DNA from: Bifidobacterium moukalabense DSM 27321
Lineage (GTDB): Bacteria; Actinomycetota; Actinomycetes; Actinomycetales; Bifidobacteriaceae
NCBI RefSeq assembly: GCF_000522505.1
Contig: NZ_AZMV01000007.1
Span: 620,001 to 684,000, forward strand
Length of the DNA stretch: 64,000 nt
Reading direction: 5' to 3'
Part shown: positions 25,041 to 33,389 of the stretch, one piece after another
How the letters are laid out: every line of letters starts with the position of its first letter
How positions within the stretch are numbered: the first letter of the stretch is position 1
Translations under genes and position numbers: made by a program
The notes under the pieces: generated by a model
Database searches by the model: none
The model's input: the letters and a program-made list of their open reading frames with translations, nothing else
What the model was told of the DNA's origin: nothing

Positions 25041-25054
25041 ATGCTTGCAAGCAT
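25041..25054. promoter_or_regulatory. 14-bp palindrome spanning the thyA -10 box and start codon
   Basis: ATGCTTGCAAGCAT is a perfect palindrome. TATGCT (25040-25045) can act as the -10 box and the thyA ATG begins at 25053, 7 nt later. A protein bound here would cover both promoter and start; in RNA the same bases could not form a hairpin on a leaderless transcript, so a DNA-level role is more likely. Confidence 0.45.
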
Positions 25055-25925
25055 GGCTTTGACACCGGAACAACTTGCAGACATTCGTACCCGTATCCCC
25101 GCACGCCCCGATACCGACATCCCTATGCCGTATGAGGATCTCGTGCGCAGGATCCTGACGGAAGGCACCTTGAAGTCCGACCGTACGGGCACCGGTACGA
25201 TCAGCCTGTTCGGCCAGCAGATTCGTTTCGATCTGAAAGACAGCTTCCCGTTGCTTACTACGAAAACCGTGTTCTTCAAAGGATTGGCCTACGAATTGCT
25301 GTGGTTCCTCAAAGGCTCCACCAACGTGCGCTGGCTGCAGGAGCATAATGTGCACATCTGGGACGAATGGGCCGACGAGAACGGCGATCTCGGCCCGGTG
25401 TACGGCGCGCAGTGGCGTAGCTGGCCCGCGCCCACGCCGGACGATCCGAACCGTACCATCGATCAGATCACGAATGTGCTTGATCTGATCAGGCATCATC
25501 CGGATTCGCGTCGTATGGTGGTGTCCGCCTGGAATCCCGCCGAGGTGGAGCATATGGCCTTGCCGCCATGCCACGCGCTGTTCCAGTTCTACGTGGCCGA
25601 CGGCCGGCTGAGCTGCCAGCTGTACCAGCGTTCGTGCGACATGTTCCTCGGCGTACCGTTCAACATCGCCTCCTATTCGCTGCTCACCCTCATGATGGCG
25701 CAGCAGGCCGGCCTGGAACCGGGGGAGTTCGTATGGACCGGCGGCGACTGCCATGTGTACGACAATCACATCGACCAGGTGCTTGAGCAGCTTGGCCGCG
25801 AACCGTATCCGTACCCGAAGATTCGCATTCACAAGGCCGAATCGTTGTTCGACTACGATTACGGTGACTTCGAGATCATCGATTACCGGCACCACCCCAC
25901 CATCAAGGCGCCGGTGGCCGTCTGA
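25053..25925 (+). CDS. thyA: Thymidylate synthase
   Basis: 290 residues. The active-site motif [12 protein letters not shown] holds the catalytic Cys, and [17 protein letters not shown] is the dUMP-binding signature. It methylates dUMP to dTMP using methylene-tetrahydrofolate, producing dihydrofolate that the next gene product (DHFR, 57 bp downstream) reduces. ATG 25053 is preferred because the -10 hexamer ends 7 nt before it; there is no ribosome binding site. Confidence 0.97.
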   Translation: MALTPEQLADIRTRIPARPDTDIPMPYEDLVRRILTEGTLKSDRTGTGTISLFGQQIRFDLKDSFPLLTTKTVFFKGLAYELLWFLKGSTNVRWLQEHNVHIWDEWADENGDLGPVYGAQWRSWPAPTPDDPNRTIDQITNVLDLIRHHPDSRRMVVSAWNPAEVEHMALPPCHALFQFYVADGRLSCQLYQRSCDMFLGVPFNIASYSLLTLMMAQQAGLEPGEFVWTGGDCHVYDNHIDQVLEQLGREPYPYPKIRIHKAESLFDYDYGDFEIIDYRHHPTIKAPVAV

Positions 25926-25982
25926 GCGTCTGCGCCAGACGCTAGACTACTGACCCTAGTCCAATCTCAAGGAGTGAATGAA

Positions 25983-26648
25983 ATGGAGCATGATAGTAGC
26001 CGCAGTGGCTATCACGAACCCGAGCCCGGACATGCCGGGCTTGAGGACGAGGAGGATTGGGGCGACGATTTTCCCAAGACCTTTTCGGTGAATCTGATTT
26101 GGGCGCAGGCACGCGACAAGGAAGGTCGCGACGGCGCCATCGGATTCGAGGGTGGCATGCCTTGGCGTCTGCCGGAGGATATGAAGCATTTCACGGAACT
26201 TACCGTCTCGCATCCGGTCATCATGGGCAGAAGAACATGGGAATCGTTGAGCCCGAAGTTCCGCCCGTTGCCGAATCGCGACAATATCGTGATCTCGCAT
26301 GATCCGGCATATTCCGCACCGGGCGCGACCGTGGTCGACACGTTGGATGACGCACTCGACCTGGCCCGGCAGGAGGCCATTCCGGACGACGGCCTCGATC
26401 GCAGTGAAATCTGGATCATCGGCGGAGCGCAGGTGTTCCGCGATGCGCTGCCGTTTGCCGACAAGGCGTATGTGACGCAGATCAGCATGCACGTCGATGC
26501 CGACACCTACGCGCCCGACATCGCTTCGCTGGCTGAGTCCGGCGCATGGCATATGACTGAGGAAGGCGTGTGGCAAGGCACGCAGAAGGGCTCCGACGAC
26601 ATCGCCGGATTCCGTTTTGTGACATACGAGAGAACCCGCGAGGAGTAA
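25983..26648 (+). CDS. folA: Dihydrofolate reductase
   Basis: 221 residues, longer than typical DHFR (about 160) because of an acidic N-terminal extension of about 35 residues (GLEDEEDWGDDFPKT). Core motifs are FSVNLIWAQARDK, GGMPWRLPEDMKHF with the catalytic acidic residue in PEDM, and GRRTWESLSPKFRPL. AAGGAG at 25969-25974 positions ATG 25983 rather than the GTG at 25974. It works directly after ThyA to regenerate tetrahydrofolate. Confidence 0.93.
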   Translation: MEHDSSRSGYHEPEPGHAGLEDEEDWGDDFPKTFSVNLIWAQARDKEGRDGAIGFEGGMPWRLPEDMKHFTELTVSHPVIMGRRTWESLSPKFRPLPNRDNIVISHDPAYSAPGATVVDTLDDALDLARQEAIPDDGLDRSEIWIIGGAQVFRDALPFADKAYVTQISMHVDADTYAPDIASLAESGAWHMTEEGVWQGTQKGSDDIAGFRFVTYERTREE

Positions 26649-26656
26649 ATCCGTTC

Positions 26657-27154
26657 ATGTATACCGTGATGACCGTGTGTACGGGCAATATCTGCCGTTC
26701 CCCCATGGCCGAGATCATTCTGCGCACCGAATTCGAACGTCGTGGTCTGGCCGACAGGGTCAACGTCGAATCCAGCGGCGTCAGCGATGAGGAATACGGC
26801 AATCCGATCGACCGCCGTGCGGTGAAGGTGCTGAAGGAACGTGGCTACGAGCTGCCGGCGCATCATTTCGCACATCGCATCACCCGCGATGAGATCGAAC
26901 GCACCGATCTGTTCCTGCCGATGACCGCCTCGCATATGCGCGCGCTGCTCCGCCAGCTGCCGCAGTCCAAGCGCGGTGAAGTGCACATGTACCGCAGCTT
27001 CGATCCGAATCTGCCGAAGCCGCCGGCCGGGTACGAGAGCGAAATCGACCTGGTGGACCCGTGGTATGGCGGGGCCCACGAGTTCGAAGTGGCGATAGAT
27101 CAGATCGAAGAGGTTGCGCCGTATATCGTCGATTGGGTCGAACAACAACTGTGA
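26657..27154 (+). CDS. Low-molecular-weight protein-tyrosine phosphatase
   Basis: 165 residues. The P-loop VCTGNICRSPMAE (C-x5-R-S) and the C-terminal DPWYGG with the general-acid Asp identify the family. Bacterial members dephosphorylate protein tyrosines, often on exopolysaccharide kinases, or arsenate in related enzymes. It starts 9 bp after folA, with AGGAG lying in the last codons of folA, so it is part of the thyA-folA transcript. Confidence 0.92.
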   Translation: MYTVMTVCTGNICRSPMAEIILRTEFERRGLADRVNVESSGVSDEEYGNPIDRRAVKVLKERGYELPAHHFAHRITRDEIERTDLFLPMTASHMRALLRQLPQSKRGEVHMYRSFDPNLPKPPAGYESEIDLVDPWYGGAHEFEVAIDQIEEVAPYIVDWVEQQL

Positions 27155-27163
27155 CGGACGAAT

Positions 27164-27187
27164 AAGCCCCGGATTGTTCCGGGGCTT
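27164..27187. terminator. Terminator shared by the phosphatase gene and tRNA-Phe
   Basis: AAGCCCCGG (27164-27172) pairs with CCGGGGCTT (27179-27187). It lies between the phosphatase stop on the plus strand and the 3' end of tRNA-Phe on the minus strand. Confidence 0.8.
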
Positions 27188-27198
27188 TATGGTATCGA

Positions 27199-27274
27199 TG
27201 GTGGCTCCGAGCGGCATCGATCCGCTGACCTAACGATTTTCAGTCGTTCGCTCTACCAACTGAGCTACAGAGCC
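27199..27274 (-). tRNA. tRNA-Phe (anticodon GAA)
   Basis: Acceptor GGCTCTG/CGGAGCC, anticodon stem AACGA/TCGTT with loop CTGAAAA, discriminator A and encoded CCA (27199-27201). Identical over all 76 nt to the tRNA-Phe at 30612-30687 on the other strand. Confidence 0.95.
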
Positions 27275-27286
27275 GTGAACATTAAA

Positions 27287-27307
27287 AAACCCGGCATAAC
27301 CGGGTTT
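27287..27307 (-). terminator. Terminator between tRNA-Asp and tRNA-Phe (minus strand)
   Basis: AAACCCGG/CCGGGTTT stem (27307-27300 with 27294-27287 on the minus strand), 5-nt loop, followed by TTTT on that strand. It separates the two tRNA genes here; the plus-strand pair at 30507-30687 has no such hairpin. Confidence 0.75.
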
Positions 27308-27313
27308 CGTTCG

Positions 27314-27387
27314 CGACCCCGGCCGGACTTGAACCGGTGACCTCCGCCGTGACAGGGCGGCGCTCTAACCAACTGAGCTACGGGGCC
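27314..27387 (-). tRNA. tRNA-Asp (anticodon GTC)
   Basis: Acceptor GGCCCCG/CGGGGTC, anticodon stem CCGCC/GGCGG with loop CTGTCAC, discriminator G. CCA is not encoded. Identical over 74 nt to 30507-30580 on the plus strand. Confidence 0.95.
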
Positions 27388-27482
27388 GTTGCTGCAGGTC
27401 GTTTCCGACTGGCAACAGATAGATATATTACGGCAAAGTCGACATCACGCAAATCACGGCGTGTCACCCTTGCCGTAGGGCA

Positions 27483-28058
27483 TCAGGACTGCTGCTCCGA
27501 TTCCAACTCGTTCAGCAGGTTCTCAAGCTCCTGACGATCCTGGTTGTCAAGCGGGGAGTCGTAATTGCTGTTGCTGTAGCTGCTGTAATCAAAATTCTCG
27601 AGCCCTTGTCGCATCAGACTGAGGAAGGTGTTCACGACCAGTATGGCCACGATGAGGTTGAACACCATGATGGCGGCACTGATGATGATGCCGGCAACGG
27701 CCATGCCCTTGCTGCGTTCGCCGGATTTGTTGATCTGCACCATGGCGACGATGGAGAGGATCAGGCCGGCCAGCGGTATGAAGAACGCCAGCACGAAGCC
27801 GACGATGCATAGGTTGTTCCAACGCTGGTCCGCAGGCTGCGGGTATGCCTGATACACGCCCTGCGGAGGGTATGGCTGGTTTGCCTGTGGGGCCTGCTGA
27901 TACGGATTCTGCGCATACGCCGGCTGGCCGTACTCCTGCTGCTGTGAGGGCTGGGGAACTTCAGACTGCGGAGACACGGTCTGGAAATTCTGCGGGATGG
28001 ACTCGGTGGGCTGATCCTGCGGCTGCTGCGGCGCAGGGCTGTTTTGATAATCACTCAT
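27483..28058 (-). CDS. DUF4190-domain membrane protein
   Basis: 191 residues. The first 85 are Pro/Gln/Tyr-rich and of low complexity (PQQPQDQPTES, NPYQQAPQANQPYPP), followed by two membrane helices of the DUF4190 type (IVGFVLAFFIPLAGLILSIVAMVQ and KGMAVAGIIISAAIMVFNLIVAILVV) and an acidic tail. Function unknown; in actinobacteria such proteins are small membrane proteins with disordered N-termini. TACACT lies 6 nt before ATG 28058 with no Shine-Dalgarno. Confidence 0.78.
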   Translation of the reverse strand: MSDYQNSPAPQQPQDQPTESIPQNFQTVSPQSEVPQPSQQQEYGQPAYAQNPYQQAPQANQPYPPQGVYQAYPQPADQRWNNLCIVGFVLAFFIPLAGLILSIVAMVQINKSGERSKGMAVAGIIISAAIMVFNLIVAILVVNTFLSLMRQGLENFDYSSYSNSNYDSPLDNQDRQELENLLNELESEQQS

Positions 28059-28111
28059 AAGGCAAGTGTAGCCGATATCGATGGAAATGGCTTGTCTGAG
28101 GGCTAAGAAAG

Positions 28112-28155
28112 AACGGGTGTCGCATGAGGGGAAAACTTCCCATGCGGCACCCGTT
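28112..28155 (-). terminator. Terminator of galE
   Basis: AACGGGTGTCGCATG (28112-28126) pairs with CATGCGGCACCCGTT (28141-28155) apart from one G-T pair. It lies 58 bp past the galE stop. Confidence 0.75.
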
Positions 28156-28213
28156 ACAGGTGTCGATGCCGTGCGTTGCTCACGGCATCACGTTTCGGCA
28201 GTCTTCACCGGTC

Positions 28214-29224
28214 TCAGTCGGCCTGCTTCCAGGTCTCGACGTCGATGTGGTGCTCCGGGTTGGCCTGCCATGCGGCCCAGGCGGACTTCACGATGTCTTC
28301 GACATCGTACTTGGCGTGCCAGCCCATCTCCTCGTTGATGCGCTTCGGAGAGCCGATCAGGTGCGGCGGATCGCCGGCACGACGGCCCATGACGGCCTCC
28401 TTGAACGGCAGTCCGGTGACCTTCTTGACCTCGTCGACGATCTGGCGCACGGAGGTGCCTTCGCCGGTGCCGACATTGAAGGCGTCGTACTTGCGCTCGT
28501 CGCGGTCCAGATACTTCAGGGCGGCGATGTGGGCATCGGCCAGATCGGACACGTGGATGTAGTCGCGCACGCAGGTGCCGTCCGGGGTCGGGTAGTCATC
28601 ACCGAAGATCGCCGGGGCCTTGCCCTTCTTCAGGCGGTCGAACAGCATCGGAATGAGGTTCAGGATCGCCGGGTCCTCCAGTTCGACCGGGCCGCAGCCG
28701 GCCACGTTGAAGTAGCGCAGTCCGCAGAAGCGAATGCCGTATGGTTCCTCGCAGGCGCGGGCCATCCACTCGCCGAACAGCTTGGTCTGGCCGTACGGGT
28801 TGATCGGCAGCATCGGCACCACGTCTTCCGGCACCACGTCGACCGGCGGCACGCCGTAGGTGGCTGCGGAGGAGGAGAACACAAGCTTCTTGGCACCGGA
28901 ATCACGCATGCCGATGAGCACGTTGAGCATGCCGTTGATGTTCTGCTGGTAGTACCACAGCGGCTTTTCGACGGATTCGCCGACCTGCTTGCGGGCCGCG
29001 AAGTGGATTACGGAATCTACGTCCTCGGCCTTCATGATCTCGGCGAGGCGCTCGCCGGCGCCCGGGGCGGCGATGTCCATGCCGTACAGTCGGGAGCCTT
29101 CGATGCGGGTGGGCTTGCCGTAGCTCAGATCGTCTACGACGACGACCTGCTCACCGGCCTGATGAAGAGCATGGACGACATGGGCGCCGATGTAGCCGCA
29201 CCCACCAGTGACGAGAACTGTCAT
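28214..29224 (-). CDS. galE: UDP-glucose 4-epimerase
   Basis: 336 residues, extended short-chain dehydrogenase. VLVTGGCGYIGAHVVHAL is the NAD+ site, SSSAATYG with the Ser and YGQTK with the catalytic Tyr-x3-Lys form the active site, and LRYFNVAGC is a conserved substrate-binding motif. It interconverts UDP-glucose and UDP-galactose for the Leloir pathway and for precursors of cell-surface sugars. AGGAAAGG precedes ATG 29224. Confidence 0.96.
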   Translation of the reverse strand: MTVLVTGGCGYIGAHVVHALHQAGEQVVVVDDLSYGKPTRIEGSRLYGMDIAAPGAGERLAEIMKAEDVDSVIHFAARKQVGESVEKPLWYYQQNINGMLNVLIGMRDSGAKKLVFSSSAATYGVPPVDVVPEDVVPMLPINPYGQTKLFGEWMARACEEPYGIRFCGLRYFNVAGCGPVELEDPAILNLIPMLFDRLKKGKAPAIFGDDYPTPDGTCVRDYIHVSDLADAHIAALKYLDRDERKYDAFNVGTGEGTSVRQIVDEVKKVTGLPFKEAVMGRRAGDPPHLIGSPKRINEEMGWHAKYDVEDIVKSAWAAWQANPEHHIDVETWKQAD

Positions 29225-29402
29225 GTCTGGCCTTTCCTATGTTGAGCGTCAGTGCGGATATGCGGTTGCGGCGAATACGTCGAAAGCATAACCGTTGTTC
29301 ACTTTTGCTCAGGTTTGTTACCTTTTGAACAATTTGAGTATAACACGTGAACACGAACGCACATAATCCGTCCGTTCCTGCGTTTCCTCTATAAATTAGG
29401 GT

Positions 29403-30275
29403 ATGCAAGAAGTGATGAACACGCCGACCGATGGTCGGGAATCCGACGCAAACGCGCACGATGAGGCAAATGCAAACGAGCGACGTCCGGTGCTGTACGG
29501 ACGCAAGGTGCTTTCGTTCGTGCGCCGTTCCGCAAGGCTGGACGCGCGCCTGCAGCGCGCATGGGATGCATATTCGGACGCGTATCTGCTGAATATCAAT
29601 GCAGGCGAAGGCTCGCTCGACGTGCGCGAGGGGTTCGTGCTGGATGATGCCTATATCCGCGAAACCTGGGGCAACGGCAATCCGTTGGTCGTGGAGATCG
29701 GTTCCGGACAGGGCGAGAACATCGTGGCCGCGGCGGCCGCCGAGCCACAGACCAACTTCCTGGCGCTGGAGGTCTACGATCCGGGCGTGGCACGCACGAT
29801 GCTGCTGGCGGGCAAGCAGGGGCTCGGGAACCTGCACATCGCCCAGGTCAACGCACCGGAGCTGTTCAAGGTGACCGCGGATGGTGCGATCGCCGAAGTG
29901 TGGACCTTCTTCCCCGACCCGTGGCCGAAGATGCGCCATCACAAGCGTCGTATCGTGCAGCCCGAGCTGGCCGGTGAGATCCATCGCACATTGAAGGCCG
30001 GGGGAGCGTGGCGCATCGCCACCGACATCGAGGACTACGCGCTGCATGTGCACGAGGTGATGGATGGGCTAGGGTCGTTCCGCAACGACGGCGACGTGAC
30101 CGTGAGCCTGCCGGTGGAACACGTCGGCAAAGGTAATGCGGATGAGGCGGCCGGTCTTGAGCATGCCGATTTCACTGAGTCCGCACGCTTCGACGGGCGC
30201 GTGCTCACCAACTTTGAAAAGAAGGGCCTTGCCGCAGGTCGGGTGATTCACGATTTCACCTACCGCAAGGTCTGA
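29403..30275 (+). CDS. trmB: tRNA (guanine-46-N7)-methyltransferase
   Basis: 290 residues. [12 protein letters not shown] is the SAM motif and [15 protein letters not shown] the TrmB signature. It methylates G46 in the variable loop of tRNAs. The N-terminal 60 residues are an extra acidic/basic extension, usual in actinobacterial members. TATAAA (29390-29395) stands 7 nt before ATG 29403 with no Shine-Dalgarno. Three tRNA genes follow 135 bp downstream. Confidence 0.93.
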   Translation: MQEVMNTPTDGRESDANAHDEANANERRPVLYGRKVLSFVRRSARLDARLQRAWDAYSDAYLLNINAGEGSLDVREGFVLDDAYIRETWGNGNPLVVEIGSGQGENIVAAAAAEPQTNFLALEVYDPGVARTMLLAGKQGLGNLHIAQVNAPELFKVTADGAIAEVWTFFPDPWPKMRHHKRRIVQPELAGEIHRTLKAGGAWRIATDIEDYALHVHEVMDGLGSFRNDGDVTVSLPVEHVGKGNADEAAGLEHADFTESARFDGRVLTNFEKKGLAAGRVIHDFTYRKV

Positions 30276-30409
30276 TGATGGCGGGGGGTGAGTATGGTTA
30301 CGGCTCTCATTCCCGCCATTGCAACGGTTTGTGATACGACACGCCGGGGTTGCATGTCGTTGAGATTCGCGTATAGTAGGGCGAGTTGTCAAGCGGAAAC
30401 GCTGAAAGC

Positions 30410-30481
30410 GCCCCCTTCGTCTAACGGTTAGGACACCAGACTTTCAATCTGACAACGAGAGTTCGACTCTCTCAGGGGGTA
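30410..30481 (+). tRNA. tRNA-Glu (anticodon TTC)
   Basis: Acceptor GCCCCCT/AGGGGGT, anticodon loop CTTTCAA with TTC at 34-36, T arm with GAGTTCGACTC. No CCA encoded. First gene of a Glu-Asp-Phe cluster. Confidence 0.94.
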
Positions 30482-30506
30482 CTTGCCTTGGTAACAAGGT
30501 GGCAAT

Positions 30507-30580
30507 GGCCCCGTAGCTCAGTTGGTTAGAGCGCCGCCCTGTCACGGCGGAGGTCACCGGTTCAAGTCCGGCCGGGGTCG
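30507..30580 (+). tRNA. tRNA-Asp (anticodon GTC)
   Basis: Same sequence as the minus-strand tRNA-Asp at 27314-27387. No CCA encoded. Confidence 0.95.
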
Positions 30581-30611
30581 CTGGAACAGAAGAACGATGT
30601 CATCTGTTCAT

Positions 30612-30687
30612 GGCTCTGTAGCTCAGTTGGTAGAGCGAACGACTGAAAATCGTTAGGTCAGCGGATCGATGCCGCTCGGAGCCACCA
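30612..30687 (+). tRNA. tRNA-Phe (anticodon GAA)
   Basis: Same sequence as the minus-strand tRNA-Phe at 27199-27274, with encoded CCA (30685-30687). Last gene of the cluster. Confidence 0.95.
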
Positions 30688-30692
30688 TGGCA

Positions 30693-30715
30693 AGCCCGCA
30701 TATCTGCGGGCTTTT
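30693..30715 (+). terminator. Intrinsic terminator of the Glu-Asp-Phe tRNA cluster
   Basis: AGCCCGCA (30693-30700) pairs with TGCGGGCT (30705-30712), 4-nt loop, followed by TTTT. Confidence 0.9.
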
Positions 30716-30919
30716 TCGTTTCTCATACCTTATCCGTATTCGGATTTGTGGATGCCAATCCCCCTGATAATAAGAGACATGTCGGGGCGACAATCGTTCT
30801 TTCGTAGTATCTTGTGGTTTCGGGCATGTTTTTCTTTTCCGCAATATCACTGTCTCTTTTCGCGCTGGTGGATGAACGGACGGTATGACTGTATGCGACG
30901 GTCATGCCAAGTGATATGC

Positions 30920-30930
30920 CGAAACTTTCG
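30920..30930. promoter_or_regulatory. CGAAACTTTCG operator-like palindrome upstream of fucO
   Basis: The same 11-bp palindrome (in a 13-bp context CCGAAACTTTCGG) that occurs three times around the second lacI gene at 60837-61003 and, with a T centre, before GH43 at 57944. It lies 134 bp before fucO inside the 376-bp gene-free stretch 30688-31063, which otherwise holds the tRNA terminator and an inverted repeat at 31003. Confidence 0.6.
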
Positions 30931-31002
30931 GGAACGTTCACGGGAATCTTTGTGTCGTTGTCTCGAAAATCCCCTTAATCAGGTCTATGATGATTCTCGT
31001 CA

Positions 31003-31027
31003 GGTCGCAACAATGGTGATTGCGACC
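31003..31027. promoter_or_regulatory. Inverted repeat GGTCGCAA-9-TTGCGACC upstream of fucO
   Basis: Perfect 8-bp arms (31003-31010 and 31020-31027) about 40 bp before the fucO ATG. It may be an operator or a hairpin in the mRNA leader. No known consensus is recognised. Confidence 0.45.
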
Positions 31028-31063
31028 CCCGAACACAGTACCTTTGCTTAAAGGAGAGCACTT

Positions 31064-32215
31064 ATGGTCTATCGCATGATTTTCAACCAGACCGCATACT
31101 TCGGCCGTGGCGCCATCAAGGAGATTCCGGGCGTGGCCAAGTCCCACGGCTTCACCAAGGCGTTCATCATCACCGATCCGGTGCTGCTTGAAACCGGTAC
31201 CGTCAAGAAGGTCACCGACGTGCTTGACGAGGCGGGCATGCCGTACGAGGTGTTCAGCAACGTCAAGCCGAATCCGCCGGTCGAATGCATTCAGGATGGC
31301 GTGGCCAAGTTCGCCGCATCCGGCGCCGACTTCCTGATCGGCTTGGGTGGCGGCTCCCCGCAGGACACCTGCAAGGGCATCGGCATCATCACCGCCAATC
31401 CGGAGTTCGCCGACGTGCTTTCGCTTGAGGGCGTCGCCGACACCAAGAATCCGTCCGTGCCGATCTTCGGCGTACCGACCACCGCCGGCACCGCCTCCGA
31501 AACCACCATCAACTATGTGGTCACCGACACGGCCAACAAGCGCAAGTTCGTGGCCGTCGACCCGCATGACATTCCGATCGTAGCCTTCGTGGACCCCGAT
31601 CTGACCGACTCCATGCCGCGCGGCCTCAAGGTCGCCACCGGTCTTGACGCCCTGACCCACGCCATCGAAGGCTATATCACCCCGGGCGCATGGAGCCTGT
31701 CCGACTGCCTGTCGATGCAGACCATCCGCATGATCGCCAAGAACCTCGCCAAAAGCGCCGATGGCGATGTTCCCGCAGGCGAGCAGATGGCCTATGCCTC
31801 CTACATCACCGGCATGGCCTATTCCAACGTCGGCCTCGGCCTGGTGCATGGCATGGCGCATCCGCTGGGTGGCCGCCTCGGCGTGGCCCATGGTGTGGCC
31901 AACGGCATTCTGCTGGCGCCGGTCATGGAATACAACAAGGACTTCACCGGCGAGAAGTACCGTGACATCGCCGATGCGTTCGGCGTCGAGGACGCCTACA
32001 CCGGCGACCTCGAGAAGGTGCGCGAAGAGGCCGTGCAGGCCGTGCACAAGCTCACCGTCGACCTGAAGAACCCGACCACCATCTCCGAAGTCGGCGCCAC
32101 CGAGGCCGATCTGGAGCCGTTGGCGCATGACGCCTTCCACGACGTATGCACGCCGGGCAACCCGCGTCAGGCCACGCAGGAAGACATCCTCGCCATCTAC
32201 AAGAGCCTGATGTGA
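31064..32215 (+). CDS. fucO: Lactaldehyde reductase / iron-containing alcohol dehydrogenase
   Basis: 383 residues, the exact length of FucO. GLGGGSPQDTCKGIG is the NAD-binding loop; FVDPDL, ATGLDALTHAIEGY and GLVHGMAHPLGGRLGVAHG carry the Asp and His iron ligands of the group III alcohol dehydrogenases. It reduces lactaldehyde to 1,2-propanediol during fucose or rhamnose use, or works on other small alcohols and aldehydes to balance NADH. AAAGGAGAG precedes ATG 31064. A CGAAACTTTCG site upstream suggests control by the LacI protein of the xylan-type locus. Confidence 0.9.
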   Translation: MVYRMIFNQTAYFGRGAIKEIPGVAKSHGFTKAFIITDPVLLETGTVKKVTDVLDEAGMPYEVFSNVKPNPPVECIQDGVAKFAASGADFLIGLGGGSPQDTCKGIGIITANPEFADVLSLEGVADTKNPSVPIFGVPTTAGTASETTINYVVTDTANKRKFVAVDPHDIPIVAFVDPDLTDSMPRGLKVATGLDALTHAIEGYITPGAWSLSDCLSMQTIRMIAKNLAKSADGDVPAGEQMAYASYITGMAYSNVGLGLVHGMAHPLGGRLGVAHGVANGILLAPVMEYNKDFTGEKYRDIADAFGVEDAYTGDLEKVREEAVQAVHKLTVDLKNPTTISEVGATEADLEPLAHDAFHDVCTPGNPRQATQEDILAIYKSLM

Positions 32216-32280
32216 TGTGGCTCCTCACGATAATGAGCCGGTCATGGCGCGAATCGTGAGGAAATCGACGCCGACAATCG

Positions 32281-32348
32281 ATTGTGGTGCCGATTCCATG
32301 AATCCACCTCGGAAACCCGGGTGTGCTCCATGGAATCGGCACCACAAT
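32281..32348. terminator. Bidirectional hairpin with a perfect 20-bp stem
   Basis: ATTGTGGTGCCGATTCCATG (32281-32300) pairs exactly with 32329-32348. The 28-nt loop contains a further short stem (CACC/GGTG). It lies between the convergent fucO and glycosyltransferase genes. Confidence 0.8.
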
Positions 32349-32409
32349 TCCTTTTCGGGCCAATTCATGGGGCTTGGCGCCGTGACCTGCGGTGCTGGCC
32401 CGTGAACCC

Positions 32410-33333
32410 CTATTCGTGCCGTACGCTCCACTCCTCATCGGTGGGGGTATCGTCATAGAGCTCACGGCCCTCCTGCTCGGCCAGTTCCATCTGCTCGTTG
32501 ATCCATGCGGCCTCGGCGGGGTTGATGTCGGCCGTGTCAAGCACCTTCTGCCATACCGGGTACAGCATGTGCATCACCGGATAGAGCGCGGTGATGAGGA
32601 TCTCCGGCTTATGCTTGCGGGAATGCTGCGGGTGCGCGTTGAACGTGTTCTTGAACCGGCGCATGTAGTTCAGGAACGACGTGGGGGAGGTGTCCATGCG
32701 GCGCGCGCTGATGCCGGCGATCATGCGCGGGCAGTACACCGTCTTCAGATCCTTGCCGAGCAGATGCAGCGAGATATCGATGTCCTCATGCATCACATCC
32801 GATTTGTCGCGGCATACCTCACCCGCGATTTCGCGCCAGGCTGAGGCGCGTAACGCCATGTTCGATCCGAACAGCAAAGGCTGGCCATCATCGGCCTTGT
32901 AGATGCGCTTGCGGGTGGAGTTGTCGCCGCGGAGCCCGAAATGGCGGCTCGGCATGTCGTAGTACATCACCGGACCGGTGGCGCCCATGGCCTCCGGATC
33001 CTCGGTGAAGATGCCGGAAACCACCTCGACCCAGTCCGGGCGGATCATGCAATCGGCGTCGAAACGGCCCAGCACGTCGCCAGTGGCATGGTTCAAGCCG
33101 TAATCACGCGTGGGAATCAGGCCCTGCTCCTCATCCTGATGCAGCAGACGAACCGGAGCCTCGGGATGATCCCTCATGAACTGCTCGACCACGGCGACGG
33201 TCGAATCGGTGGAGCGGTTATCGACGACAATCACCTCATGTGGCATCACGGTCTGCCTGGTGGCGTTGAGCAGGCAATCGTTGATACGCTCCGCTTCATT
33301 CCATGCAGGGATGACAATTGAAACGTTCAGCAT
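32410..33333 (-). CDS. Family 2 glycosyltransferase
   Basis: 307 residues, no membrane segment. GT-A fold motifs: NVSIVIPAWNEAERI, VVDNRSTDST, RFDADC as the DxD metal site, and HEDIDISLHLL as the acceptor/base region. Transfers a nucleotide-activated sugar, probably to a cell-surface glycan or lipid. ATG 33333 lies 7 nt after a TATTCT box on the minus strand. It is divergent from the AI-2E-family permease gene, with only 56 bp between the start codons. Confidence 0.85.
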   Translation of the reverse strand: MLNVSIVIPAWNEAERINDCLLNATRQTVMPHEVIVVDNRSTDSTVAVVEQFMRDHPEAPVRLLHQDEEQGLIPTRDYGLNHATGDVLGRFDADCMIRPDWVEVVSGIFTEDPEAMGATGPVMYYDMPSRHFGLRGDNSTRKRIYKADDGQPLLFGSNMALRASAWREIAGEVCRDKSDVMHEDIDISLHLLGKDLKTVYCPRMIAGISARRMDTSPTSFLNYMRRFKNTFNAHPQHSRKHKPEILITALYPVMHMLYPVWQKVLDTADINPAEAAWINEQMELAEQEGRELYDDTPTDEEWSVRHE

Positions 33334-33340
33334 GCCTACA

Positions 33341-33381
33341 AGAATATGTGCCAGCCCGTACACGGCGTCTGTCGCTACAAT
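33341..33381. promoter_or_regulatory. Back-to-back leaderless promoters
   Basis: TATTCT (33346-33341, minus strand) serves the glycosyltransferase and TACAAT (33376-33381, plus strand) the permease. Both are 7-8 nt from their start codons, so the two promoters share most of the 56-bp gap and must overlap in their -35 regions. Confidence 0.55.
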
Positions 33382-33389
33382 AAGGAGCC

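Noticed and set aside
30746..31051. 101-codon frame between the tRNA cluster and fucO
   Set aside because: Rich in Arg, Cys and Trp, no ribosome binding site, and it covers the operator and inverted repeat before fucO. Treated as non-coding.
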